Origin: an uncultured Lentisphaerota bacterium
GTDB taxonomy: Bacteria > Verrucomicrobiota > Lentisphaeria > Oligosphaerales > CAITYL01
Direction: 5' to 3'
Length of the DNA: 56,922 bases
Assembly: GCA_903896595.1 (NCBI GenBank)
Contig: CAITYL010000170.1
Location: 1 to 56,922 of the forward strand
Part shown: one piece after another, positions 19,391-26,082 of the stretch
Layout of the letters: every line of letters starts with the position of its first letter
How positions within the stretch are numbered: the first letter of the stretch is position 1
The notes under the pieces: model-generated
Database searches by the model: none
What the model saw: only the letters and a program-made list of their open reading frames with translations
Told to the model about the DNA's origin: nothing
Position numbers and translations under genes: made by a program

Positions 19391-20710
19391 TTACACCGGG
19401 TCCGCCACATAGTTGGTAACGGCCTTGAGTGTGCCAACGATGGCGACGCCGGACGAGTTGGCGATCTTGCTGGTGGTGGCGGTGAGGGGGGTGATCGTCA
19501 GGCCGCTCGTCAACTGGTTCCAGACATTCGCCCCCGTCACCTCCTGCAGGACGATCCGGCGCAAGCCCACGTAGACGGCCGTATCTTCCTGGTTGGACAG
19601 GATCTTGATTGACCAGTAGCGGTAGGCCGTGGTATTGGTGAAGGTGAACACCTGCGGATCGGCGGTATCGGCGGCGACGTGAGCCGCGGCGGCCAGTGCA
19701 TTTTTTACCAGCACCCACGTCCCGTTTCCGGCGGTGACATCAAAGTCCGACGCGGTGTTACTGCCGTAGACCTCAAAGCCCTTCACGCCAATCTCGGTGT
19801 TGTTGCCAGAGCTATGATAGTTGTCCAGCGTGATCTTGGAAATGGCATACGCGGTGCCAAGATCGATGTTGAAGCGGTCGTTCACGAACGTGCCGGCACT
19901 GCTGGACTTCCACGAATTGTAATACGACGAACCCGTCAGGCTGTTTGCAGGGTCGGTGACATAACGCGCAGCGTAGTATTGGAAACTATTGTCGTTCGCC
20001 TTCACGTAAGTTCCGGTATGTGCCGGCGGCAGCCGGTTGACTACGGTCGTACCGGGGTTCAGTAATACGGTCGTGGTGCGGGTCCGCGTCGGGTACGTGC
20101 TGGCGTGTGTCAAGGTGATCGTCCACTCCGCCGCGATGGCCAGGCCGCCAGCCTTCTCTACCGTGTCGGTGTACGCAATGCCAGCAGCGGGGGCTGGCAT
20201 TGCGACTTGCAGGGCCGTGATGTCCAGGCGCAACCCATTCAGGATCGAAAGCACGTCCGCCCCGAGCTTGGGAACGGTAACGGTGCCGTCGCCAACGCGA
20301 AGCGACGCCAGGATATTCCGCACATCAGGCCCGAGCTTGGCCATGGTAATCACGCCGTCAATCACCTGTGTTTCCGTGATACTGGCGTCAGCGGCCACGA
20401 ACTGGGCGCGCAAGTCATTGAGCCCCTCGGCGGTTAGCCACATTTCAACGCGATCCCTGGCAATGAAGTCCAGGGCCGGAAGCCCGCCGATGCCGCGTTC
20501 CACGGTCAAGTCGGACCCGGCGACGCCCGTAACCTTGACGATCTCGCGTTCGTTGTCGGCCAGGCGGACTAGGACCATGTAGAAGTATTCCCCGGCGGCG
20601 GCAATGGTCGGCATGCCGACAACGCTGTCAACCGAGAGAGCGGTTTTGGCGGCCTGGACGCCGGCGGCCAGGGTGGTCCGGGTGTAGTTGGAAAAGAGAA
20701 CTTTCGACAT
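19391..20710 (-). CDS. Tail fibre protein with F5/8 type C (discoidin) domain
   Basis: A 439-residue protein. The first 110 residues (VLFSNYTRTTLAAGVQAAKT, VTGVAGSDLTVERG) look like a virion-anchoring fibre N-terminus. A helical region with two similar units follows (MAKLGPDVRNILASLRVG and VPKLGADVLSILNGLRL). Residues about 230-400 match a discoidin sugar-binding fold: DRFNIDLGTAYAISKITLDN, GFEVYGSN, WVLV, YRYWSIKI and YVGLRRIVL. A receptor-binding role is likely. It lies between an Ig-like protein and the hub-like protein. Confidence 0.72.
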   Translation of the reverse strand: MSKVLFSNYTRTTLAAGVQAAKTALSVDSVVGMPTIAAAGEYFYMVLVRLADNEREIVKVTGVAGSDLTVERGIGGLPALDFIARDRVEMWLTAEGLNDLRAQFVAADASITETQVIDGVITMAKLGPDVRNILASLRVGDGTVTVPKLGADVLSILNGLRLDITALQVAMPAPAAGIAYTDTVEKAGGLAIAAEWTITLTHASTYPTRTRTTTVLLNPGTTVVNRLPPAHTGTYVKANDNSFQYYAARYVTDPANSLTGSSYYNSWKSSSAGTFVNDRFNIDLGTAYAISKITLDNYHSSGNNTEIGVKGFEVYGSNTASDFDVTAGNGTWVLVKNALAAAAHVAADTADPQVFTFTNTTAYRYWSIKILSNQEDTAVYVGLRRIVLQEVTGANVWNQLTSGLTITPLTATTSKIANSSGVAIVGTLKAVTNYVADPV

Positions 20711-20722
20711 GGGCGGGGCTCC

Positions 20723-21547
20723 TCATTGGTTGGATACGGACAAGGCGACAATCACGAAACCGAACCCGCCCAGGCCATCCGATACCTGGAACAGGGCGCT
20801 GTCGGGTCCGGAGTAACCGGGGGTGGGGACATATTCCCAGGAGTTTTCCGCCTGGTGAATGGTGCCGTGACTGGGGTGGCGCAAGACTTCGACCGTCAGC
20901 GGATCAATTCCATCCGGATCCACCACGGCCAACGACATGACACAGCCGATTTGGCCGCATGCCATGAACAGCCGCGGCAGTTCGGGTTCTTCGATTCCGG
21001 CCAGGGGATACCACCCAAGGACCAAGCCGGTATCCGGCGGCCGGGCCGCCGAGAAGTACGGCGCCTCGTTACCGACCCGAACCCATGGCGTGGCCGCTTC
21101 TCTCCAGACAGGTTGCGGGGGCGCGCCCCGGGTGTCCGTGCAACGAACCACGGCCCGCAACCATTTTCCGATGTCTCCCGGGGCCGGGTCATATCCGGTT
21201 GAGGTTTCCCCGGCAATCGGCTCCGCATTCAGCCCGGTGGATGATTCAGCCAGTTCCCACCGATAGGCATATGACCGATCCCCGTCTTCCCTTGGGGTAA
21301 AAGTGCCAGTGCGCCAGTATCCGGCGGAAAGGGCCAGAGACCGCCCCGGATGATGAATTCCGCCCACGCTCGGGCCTTCCACGGCAAAAGGAGCATGGGA
21401 GGGGTAGGGCCCGCCCAACGGATAGAGCCCAATGGCGGCACTGCATGGCATATCCGGCAGGGCGCTGAAGAACCGCACCACGCCGCGGACTTCCCATTCG
21501 TGAACCGGCATCACCCGCACGCCAATGGATTGTTGCGAGAAGGTCAT
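20723..21547 (-). CDS. Ig-like structural protein
   Basis: A 274-residue protein, all beta. The middle (residues about 85-150) contains YRWELAESSTGLNAEPIAGETSTGY and GDIGKWLRAVVRCTDTRGAP, a bacterial Ig/fibronectin-like pattern. The end contains WEYVPTPGYSGPDSALFQVSDG, the cadherin/VCBS-type repeat in which a 'Y-P-GY-G-D-F-V-DG' strand closes the fold. It overlaps the next upstream gene by ATGA. It is probably a virion surface or fibre-associated protein that weakly binds carbohydrate. No signal peptide is present. Confidence 0.6.
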   Translation of the reverse strand: MTFSQQSIGVRVMPVHEWEVRGVVRFFSALPDMPCSAAIGLYPLGGPYPSHAPFAVEGPSVGGIHHPGRSLALSAGYWRTGTFTPREDGDRSYAYRWELAESSTGLNAEPIAGETSTGYDPAPGDIGKWLRAVVRCTDTRGAPPQPVWREAATPWVRVGNEAPYFSAARPPDTGLVLGWYPLAGIEEPELPRLFMACGQIGCVMSLAVVDPDGIDPLTVEVLRHPSHGTIHQAENSWEYVPTPGYSGPDSALFQVSDGLGGFGFVIVALSVSNQ

Positions 21548-21891
21548 GCGAAGTCCTCACGCACCCGCAGCCGGATGACGTTGTAACAGGATTGCAGGGC
21601 CGTGCCGTCGTGATTCAAGAGCACGTACACTTCGATCTCATAAACACCGTCTGGAACGTTGAGGGCGCCGGCGGGCCAGTCCAATCGTACGAGGCCGATA
21701 TATTCGGCGCCCGGAACCTTGGTCAGCGCGATGGTTTGCAGGGTGGCGGCGGTCCCGGCTTCCCGGAACTTGGCCATGGGGATCATGTTTTCATTTTCCA
21801 GCTTGACCGGCTGGTTGGTGGCACGGTCGAAAATCTGGAACACCAGCGGCGGTTGCGTGTCGCCCCGGACAAGTCTGATACTGATGCTCAT
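21544..21891 (-). CDS. BppU-like N-terminal domain protein (tail/baseplate)
   Basis: A 115-residue beta-rich protein: MSISIRLVRGDTQPPLVFQIFD, then TLQTIALTKVPGAEYIGLVRLDWPAG and DGVYEIEVYVLLNHDG. The 'RGDTxxxxFxIxD' start with later 'GxYxxEVxV' resembles the receptor-binding adaptor domain at the N-terminus of baseplate upper proteins. Here it stands alone and is coupled by ATGA to the Ig-like gene, so it may be the adaptor that holds it. Family assignment is by pattern. Confidence 0.55.
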   Translation of the reverse strand: MSISIRLVRGDTQPPLVFQIFDRATNQPVKLENENMIPMAKFREAGTAATLQTIALTKVPGAEYIGLVRLDWPAGALNVPDGVYEIEVYVLLNHDGTALQSCYNVIRLRVREDFA

Positions 21892-21906
21892 GGTCTACCG
21901 TCCTCG

Positions 21907-22506
21907 TCAAAACGCTTGAAGTGTCACGCGCAGGTCGCCAAAGGTGCCTTCGCCGCGCTGGGCATCGAAGTTGGCCGCCGCCACGCCGTTTCCGAACTCG
22001 CGTTCGTAATAGATTGCCAGGGCGGAATTCGACCATGGCTTATTCGGCTGCCGGGCCAAGAAGAACTTGGCGCCGTGGCACAATGCTTCCGCCCGGGTGC
22101 TGATGATCCGGTCGGGCAGGTAGGCGCCGCCAACGGGCGGTTGCAGCGCGGCCAGCACCGTCATCCCCTTGGGACTGTCACTGGCCGGCACCAGGGCCAG
22201 GCAAAGCCGCCCCTCGTTGTCCAGCGCATAGTCGCTACCGGCGTCCAGTTTTCGACCATTCAGGGTTACGGCTACCAGCCGGGCCACTTCGCCGGCGGCC
22301 GCCGCGTCGTCATCGTCAAGAATCACATCCAGGTCATAACAGTACTTGCAGGCCCGGACGTTCAGGGCCAGAAGCTGGACGCGCCAGGCACAGGACCGGG
22401 AACAGAAGTTCCGCGCCGCCTGGCGGAGCGCGTCCAGAATGACCGGTTCGGACGCCCCCGGAACATCAAGGGCCACCATCGGGATTAAGGTTGACAGGGT
22501 TCCCAT
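21907..22506 (-). CDS. Head-tail adaptor-region protein, unknown
   Basis: A 199-residue protein. Residues 1-60 have a helical start (DALRQAARNFCSRSCAWRVQLLALNV), the middle is beta-rich with DDDD (about 64-67), and the end has YLPDRIISTRAEALCHGAKFFLARQPNKPWSNSALAIYYEREF. This pairing of a short helical gene with a roughly 200-residue mixed gene after the capsid occurs in several podovirus-like phages between capsid and tail hub. No catalytic motif is seen. The role as adaptor or gatekeeper is inferred. Confidence 0.55.
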   Translation of the reverse strand: MGTLSTLIPMVALDVPGASEPVILDALRQAARNFCSRSCAWRVQLLALNVRACKYCYDLDVILDDDDAAAAGEVARLVAVTLNGRKLDAGSDYALDNEGRLCLALVPASDSPKGMTVLAALQPPVGGAYLPDRIISTRAEALCHGAKFFLARQPNKPWSNSALAIYYEREFGNGVAAANFDAQRGEGTFGDLRVTLQAF

Positions 22507-22516
22507 GGCGGTTCCT

Positions 22517-22855
22517 TCAGGTAATGGCGGCGTTGAACTGGTCGATGTGCATCTTGGCGCGGGCGACGCTTTCCGCGTGTTCAGCGTCCATCATGAAGGC
22601 GCGGCCGGCCACGGCGTCCGTCAAGGCGATCAGCCATTCCCGTCCAAGAACCAGAGTGGACGCAGTGGACTCTGGCGTCGCGGGGGCCAGGTTGACGGCT
22701 CCGGTGGCGGACATGGCGGCATCGGGCCGGCGCTCCACGATCCGGCTTTGAGCGGCCCCCAGATAGCCAAGCAAGTCATCATCCGCCCAACGATAGGGTA
22801 AAAGCCGGTCGTTGAGGATTCCGCGAACCTCTTTGATGACCTCAATTGCCAGCAT
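22517..22855 (-). CDS. Adaptor-like protein (DUF6682-like)
   Basis: A 112-residue helical protein: IEVIKEVRGILND, then RWADDDLLGYLGAAQSRIVERRPDA, and a terminal DAEHAESVARAKMHIDQFNAA. The 'L-D-xxxxRW-DxxLLxxLNxAQ-xIvxxrPDA' pattern is that of small phage adaptor proteins after the major capsid. Its start overlaps the previous stop by 14 bases. It probably joins the portal ring to the tail hub; this is family knowledge, not shown here. Confidence 0.6.
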   Translation of the reverse strand: MLAIEVIKEVRGILNDRLLPYRWADDDLLGYLGAAQSRIVERRPDAAMSATGAVNLAPATPESTASTLVLGREWLIALTDAVAGRAFMMDAEHAESVARAKMHIDQFNAAIT

Positions 22856-23159
22856 TGGCGGCGCTCTCCGCTTCGGCGATCTTGGCGATCATGGCTTCCG
22901 TGGGAATATTCTTGGCCAGCTTGAGGCCCAGGGCGGAAGCAGTGGCGAACAGTTCTTTGCGGGTTGGGCCAGTGGTGGCGTCCGGAATCTCTTCATCGGC
23001 TGGCGGCACCGGCGGCGGGGCGTCTGCGGTTCCCTGCCCGAGGGGGGCCGGCGGTGCATCGGGAACGTCCACAACATCAAAGCGTCCCTTGTCGGCGGCC
23101 AACGCATCCGAGTACGGGTAGAGGTAACCATCTTCCTTGAGTTTGCAGAGTTTGGGCAT
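22842..23159 (-). CDS. Small protein with helix-extended-helix-like C-terminus
   Basis: A 105-residue protein starting MPKLCKLKEDGYLYPYSDAL, with a Pro/Ala linker in the middle and a C-terminal segment TRKELFATASALGLKLAKNIPTE then AMIAKIAEAES. That C-terminus resembles HeH/Rho-N-like short modules often attached to phage head proteins. I chose the ATG at 23159; upstream extension would read through a GC-rich hairpin region. Unknown role in head completion. Confidence 0.55.
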   Translation of the reverse strand: MPKLCKLKEDGYLYPYSDALAADKGRFDVVDVPDAPPAPLGQGTADAPPPVPPADEEIPDATTGPTRKELFATASALGLKLAKNIPTEAMIAKIAEAESAANAGN

Positions 23160-23204
23160 GGCAGTGTCATCCTTGGCTGAGGTTTTATGGTTGAAGAAGC
23201 GGCG

Positions 23205-23255
23205 GGAGTGGGGGAAAAAGGAAAACACCACCCCCGCCGCCGGCAGGAACTTGAA
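23205..23255 (-). terminator. Stem-loop after the 139-residue gene
   Basis: Between 23160 and 23268, GCGGCGGG-AGTGGGGG is followed about 13 bases later by CACCCCCGCCGCC, a strong hairpin with a T-rich loop on the minus strand. There is no clean T-run after it (only TTCTTC), so it is a weak terminator or an mRNA stabiliser that would lower downstream expression. Confidence 0.4.
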
Positions 23256-23268
23256 CGGCGGCCGGGGT

Positions 23269-23688
23269 TTAAACCTGGTCGCTGTAGTCAACCAACGTCG
23301 CCTTGACCCGCACCTTGAGGGCAGTGGTCGCGGCATCGGCTTTGCCCGTCAGCCGGATGTCATTGGCGGCGGGGTAGTATTTGTCCGTGGTCGCGGCCGC
23401 TTTGCTGGCGGCCAGGGCGTTCGCGGCGACGGCGGACAGGAACTGGGTGGCGCTGGCGGAATCGCCAATCCCGAACGCGTCGTTGGCGGCTTCCACCGTC
23501 TCAACGACAACGACGACATCCTTGACCAAGGTCTTGGCCGGGATGTTGATGAGGGAGACGCTTTCGCCGGCCGCCAGATTCTGCACGGCAGCATCGAAGA
23601 CCTGTTCCAGGACATACGACTTCCGGCCGGAGGTGGCCGGGAGCTTGGTGTTGCCGCCGAGGGCGACGGTATAGGTTGCGTTCGCCAT
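23269..23688 (-). CDS. Capsid-adjacent structural protein, possible decoration protein
   Basis: A 139-residue protein from the ATG at 23688, with AGAGGCG upstream. The sequence is Ala/Val/Thr-rich and beta-like (ATYTVALGGNTKLPATS, LAAGESVSLINIPAKTLVKDVVVVVETVEA, LKVRVKATLVDYSD), without cysteine or membrane segments. It follows the major capsid gene, separated only by the orphan CRISPR-like repeat. This is the usual place for head decoration or stabilising proteins. The family is not recognised. Confidence 0.6.
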   Translation of the reverse strand: MANATYTVALGGNTKLPATSGRKSYVLEQVFDAAVQNLAAGESVSLINIPAKTLVKDVVVVVETVEAANDAFGIGDSASATQFLSAVAANALAASKAAATTDKYYPAANDIRLTGKADAATTALKVRVKATLVDYSDQV

Positions 23689-23739
23689 AGTGATTCGCCT
23701 CTTGCTTTCTTGGTTTTTTCTTTTACGTTTGCTGGTTTG

Positions 23740-23772
23740 GTCGCCCCTCACGTGAGGGGCGTGGATTGAAAC
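23740..23772 (+). CRISPR. Solitary type I-C-like CRISPR repeat
   Basis: A 33-nt sequence that begins GTCGCCCC, has an inner inverted repeat GCCCCTC-ACGT-GAGGGGC (7-bp stem), and ends GTGGATTGAAAC on the plus strand. Length, stem position and the ATTGAAAC end are those of type I-C repeats such as the Desulfovibrio form. I saw only one copy, so it is not an array. It lies 6 bases beyond the capsid stop, in the gap before the next gene, with its crRNA orientation opposite to the late operon. No cas gene is in the window. A repeat-mimicking RNA anti-CRISPR is a plausible role. Confidence 0.75.
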
Positions 23773-23778
23773 TTTTGC

Positions 23779-24699
23779 TTAGCCCTTGCTGACGTGGGCA
23801 GTCACCAGAGCCTCGGGCTTGAGGACCTTCCAGCCGTAGACCTGCAAGCCCTTGTAGAGCTTGCCGAACCCGTGCGGATTGTCCGTCACGGCGGATTCGG
23901 TGATCTGCGACGCGAAGGCCAGCGCGGACGGGTGACCGCCAACGATTTCGTCACAGGTCACCCCGCCGTCCAGGCTCATCGCCTGGCGGTTGCTGTCGAA
24001 GATCGTGAACTTGGAGATCACGCCCAGGCGGCCATTACGCAGAGCGGACGTGCCATCGCCCATCATGGTGGCATCCTTGAGGTCGGATTTTTGGAGCATG
24101 CCAGTGAGGAACGGCGGGAGCGCCAGCCAGCGGCCGGTTTGGGGGACACTCTGCTCGTCCAGCGCGCTGCCCATGTCCACGATCAAGTCGAGGATGTTCG
24201 ACTTGGTGGCGGCAAACGGCGTGCCGGTCGTGCCCAGGTTGTAGGCGCCGCGCTTGACACCCGCCGTCGCGCCCTTGTTCTTGGCGTGGGCATAGGTGAA
24301 GAGCGTCGCGAACACACTGTCCTCAATGGCGATTTTCATTTGCTCCGAGGCGTCCAAGCTCCAGGCATCAACCGCGGGGATGTCCATCTGGGCGGCATCC
24401 ACGGTATCGAGCACGAACGCCCAATACTTGCCGTAGTCGATGGTCATCGTGACGGGATCGGAGTTCGGAAGCTGGAAGTCGAGGTTCTGCCCCTTGACGT
24501 AGTCCTTGATCAGGATGGTGGGGACCGTGCGGATGGTGAGTTCCTGGCCGGCCTTCTTGATTTCACCTTCGTAGTCGGTGTTCGAGATGGCGGCCAGGAT
24601 GGTGGCGTCATAGAACTTCTTCAGCAGTTTCTTGCTGAAGACTTTCGGGATCTGATTCCCGTTGTAGTTGGGATGGTTGGCGGCGATGGCGATAGCCAT
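23779..24699 (-). CDS. Major capsid protein
   Basis: A 306-residue protein. Features of a HK97-fold major head protein: IPKVFSKKLLKKFYDATILAAISNTDYEGEIKKAG (N-arm), LTIRTVPTILIKDYVKGQNL (E-loop region), MTIDYGKYWAFVLDTVDAAQ, then WLALPPFLTGMLQKSD and the closing LQVYGWKVLKPEALVTAHV. It follows the Ala/Pro-rich scaffold gene and precedes a decoration-like gene. Capsomer subunit; length is normal for tailed phages. The specific family is not resolved. Confidence 0.85.
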   Translation of the reverse strand: MAIAIAANHPNYNGNQIPKVFSKKLLKKFYDATILAAISNTDYEGEIKKAGQELTIRTVPTILIKDYVKGQNLDFQLPNSDPVTMTIDYGKYWAFVLDTVDAAQMDIPAVDAWSLDASEQMKIAIEDSVFATLFTYAHAKNKGATAGVKRGAYNLGTTGTPFAATKSNILDLIVDMGSALDEQSVPQTGRWLALPPFLTGMLQKSDLKDATMMGDGTSALRNGRLGVISKFTIFDSNRQAMSLDGGVTCDEIVGGHPSALAFASQITESAVTDNPHGFGKLYKGLQVYGWKVLKPEALVTAHVSKG

Positions 24700-24740
24700 G
24701 GTGTGAATCCTCTAGGTTGTTAAACGCCGCCCTTGGGCGG

Positions 24741-25703
24741 TCAGTCGGGGGTTACCCGTCCTTCGCTGTAGGCGTCGTCGATTTCTTTCTCAAGGCGCGT
24801 GGCCTCTGCGGTCGAATACCGCTTTTTCGTGATGTTGGTCACGATGGTGTCCACTTCGGACTGGCGATATGTCCGCTTCTGGCTGGCCGGCGGGCCGCCG
24901 GCGGGGCGTGGCACTACCTGTTCATTGAGGGACGGGCGTGCCGGGGGCGGCGCCGGGGGCGGCGCCGGGGGTTGGCTATGGGTTCCCTTGTACTTGTCGA
25001 AGAACTTGGCGCACTTTTCCACGTCTCCCGCGCTATAGGCGGTATTGAGCATGTCCTGGTAGGTTCGCCCGGACAGTTCGTCCGTCTCTCCCAGCCATGT
25101 CAGGAACCCGTCTTGGTCCGCATTGAGAGTACGCCAGTCCGGCACGCGGGCCGTCAACTGGCTGTAAAACCGCTCGCGGTTCGACTGCTGGACTGATTCC
25201 GCCACCGGCTGGACCGCCGCCGTCGCCGCTTCGTGGGCATTGGCGCGGGACACTCTCGCCATGGTCAGCATCAGCCGTTCACCAAACTCATTCCGGTCTG
25301 CTTCGGGAATGGTGGCCAGCAGTTCTTCGGGGGTCATCTGTGCGGCGGGGGCCGGCGGGGGAGCCGTCCGGGTCCGCAACTGCTCATTCTCGCCTTCCAG
25401 TTCACGGACCCGCCGGGACAAGCGCGGCACTTCTGCGGCGTATTTGCCCTGGAGAACCTTGTGAGCCTGGTCGAGTTGCGCGAAACGCGCTTCCAAGTCG
25501 GCGGCCGGCGCGGCCGGCGGCTGTGTTGCCGAACCATCGGGAGCCGCGGCCGGGGCCGGGGTGTTCCCATCAGGGGCGGCAGCAGGCGCGGCGGCGGGCG
25601 GCGCGGCGTTCTCCGGGGCGGCAGCCGCTTCCGGCTTGCCAGCCTCTTCAATCATGCGCGTCGCTTCGGCGTCTCCGTCAAGCACTTGTTTCGGAATACC
25701 CAT
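24741..25703 (-). CDS. Scaffold protein
   Basis: A 320-residue protein that is very rich in Ala, Pro, Glu and Gln. A disordered N-terminus (residues 20-65) is followed by a coiled coil (LEARFAQLDQAHKVLQGKYAAEVPRLSRRVRELEGENEQL, about 68-107), more helices, a poly-Pro/Ala stretch (PPAPPPAPPPARP) and a basic/acidic C-terminus (EATRLEKEIDDAYSEGR). Composition and place just before the capsid gene fit an internal assembly scaffold that is lost on maturation. Role by position and composition. Confidence 0.7.
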   Translation of the reverse strand: MGIPKQVLDGDAEATRMIEEAGKPEAAAAPENAAPPAAAPAAAPDGNTPAPAAAPDGSATQPPAAPAADLEARFAQLDQAHKVLQGKYAAEVPRLSRRVRELEGENEQLRTRTAPPPAPAAQMTPEELLATIPEADRNEFGERLMLTMARVSRANAHEAATAAVQPVAESVQQSNRERFYSQLTARVPDWRTLNADQDGFLTWLGETDELSGRTYQDMLNTAYSAGDVEKCAKFFDKYKGTHSQPPAPPPAPPPARPSLNEQVVPRPAGGPPASQKRTYRQSEVDTIVTNITKKRYSTAEATRLEKEIDDAYSEGRVTPD

Positions 25704-25799
25704 TGTCTCTGTCTCCTGGTGAGCCCTGCTGGTCTTCCTCTCTTCGCCCCGGAGCCCATGGCCTATGGGTTTTCCGGTAGAAAGCGGGATCGGAGCCGA

Positions 25800-26051
25800 C
25801 TACGGGTGTTCACCTCCTAAAATCCGTTTCTTTTCCATCACATCCCGTGCGGATTTCGCACGGGAAAGAAAGTCCGTCATCAGTTGCGCTTGCCCCTGGG
25901 CCTGGCGGAGCGGCACCTCGTCCCGCTCTGTCTCCAAGGACTTGTGCGCTTCGGCCAGGTTTTGCAGGAACCAGCCCTTGACCGCTGCGAAGTCCGTGTT
26001 GTTGTCCAATCGTGCCAGGGCGGCCAGTACATCGTCATCGGGCGGGATCAT
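25800..26051 (-). CDS. Small helical protein between portal and scaffold
   Basis: An 83-residue protein: MIPPDDDVLAALARLDNNTDFAAVKGWFLQNLAEAHKSLE. Its ATG overlaps, in an ATGA, a TGA that ends the alternative (-1) portal frame. Similar short proteins ('DPDxLAALARLxxNPDF..') follow portal genes in other podoviruses. All helical, no catalytic residues. Function unknown; it may assist head assembly. Confidence 0.65.
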   Translation of the reverse strand: MIPPDDDVLAALARLDNNTDFAAVKGWFLQNLAEAHKSLETERDEVPLRQAQGQAQLMTDFLSRAKSARDVMEKKRILGGEHP

Positions 26052-26082
26052 GGCGCGGCTCCTGGGGTTGGTGCAGTTGGCG

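Noticed and set aside
23740..23772. CRISPR array
   Set aside because: Only one repeat and no spacer-repeat pattern; recorded as a solitary unit instead.
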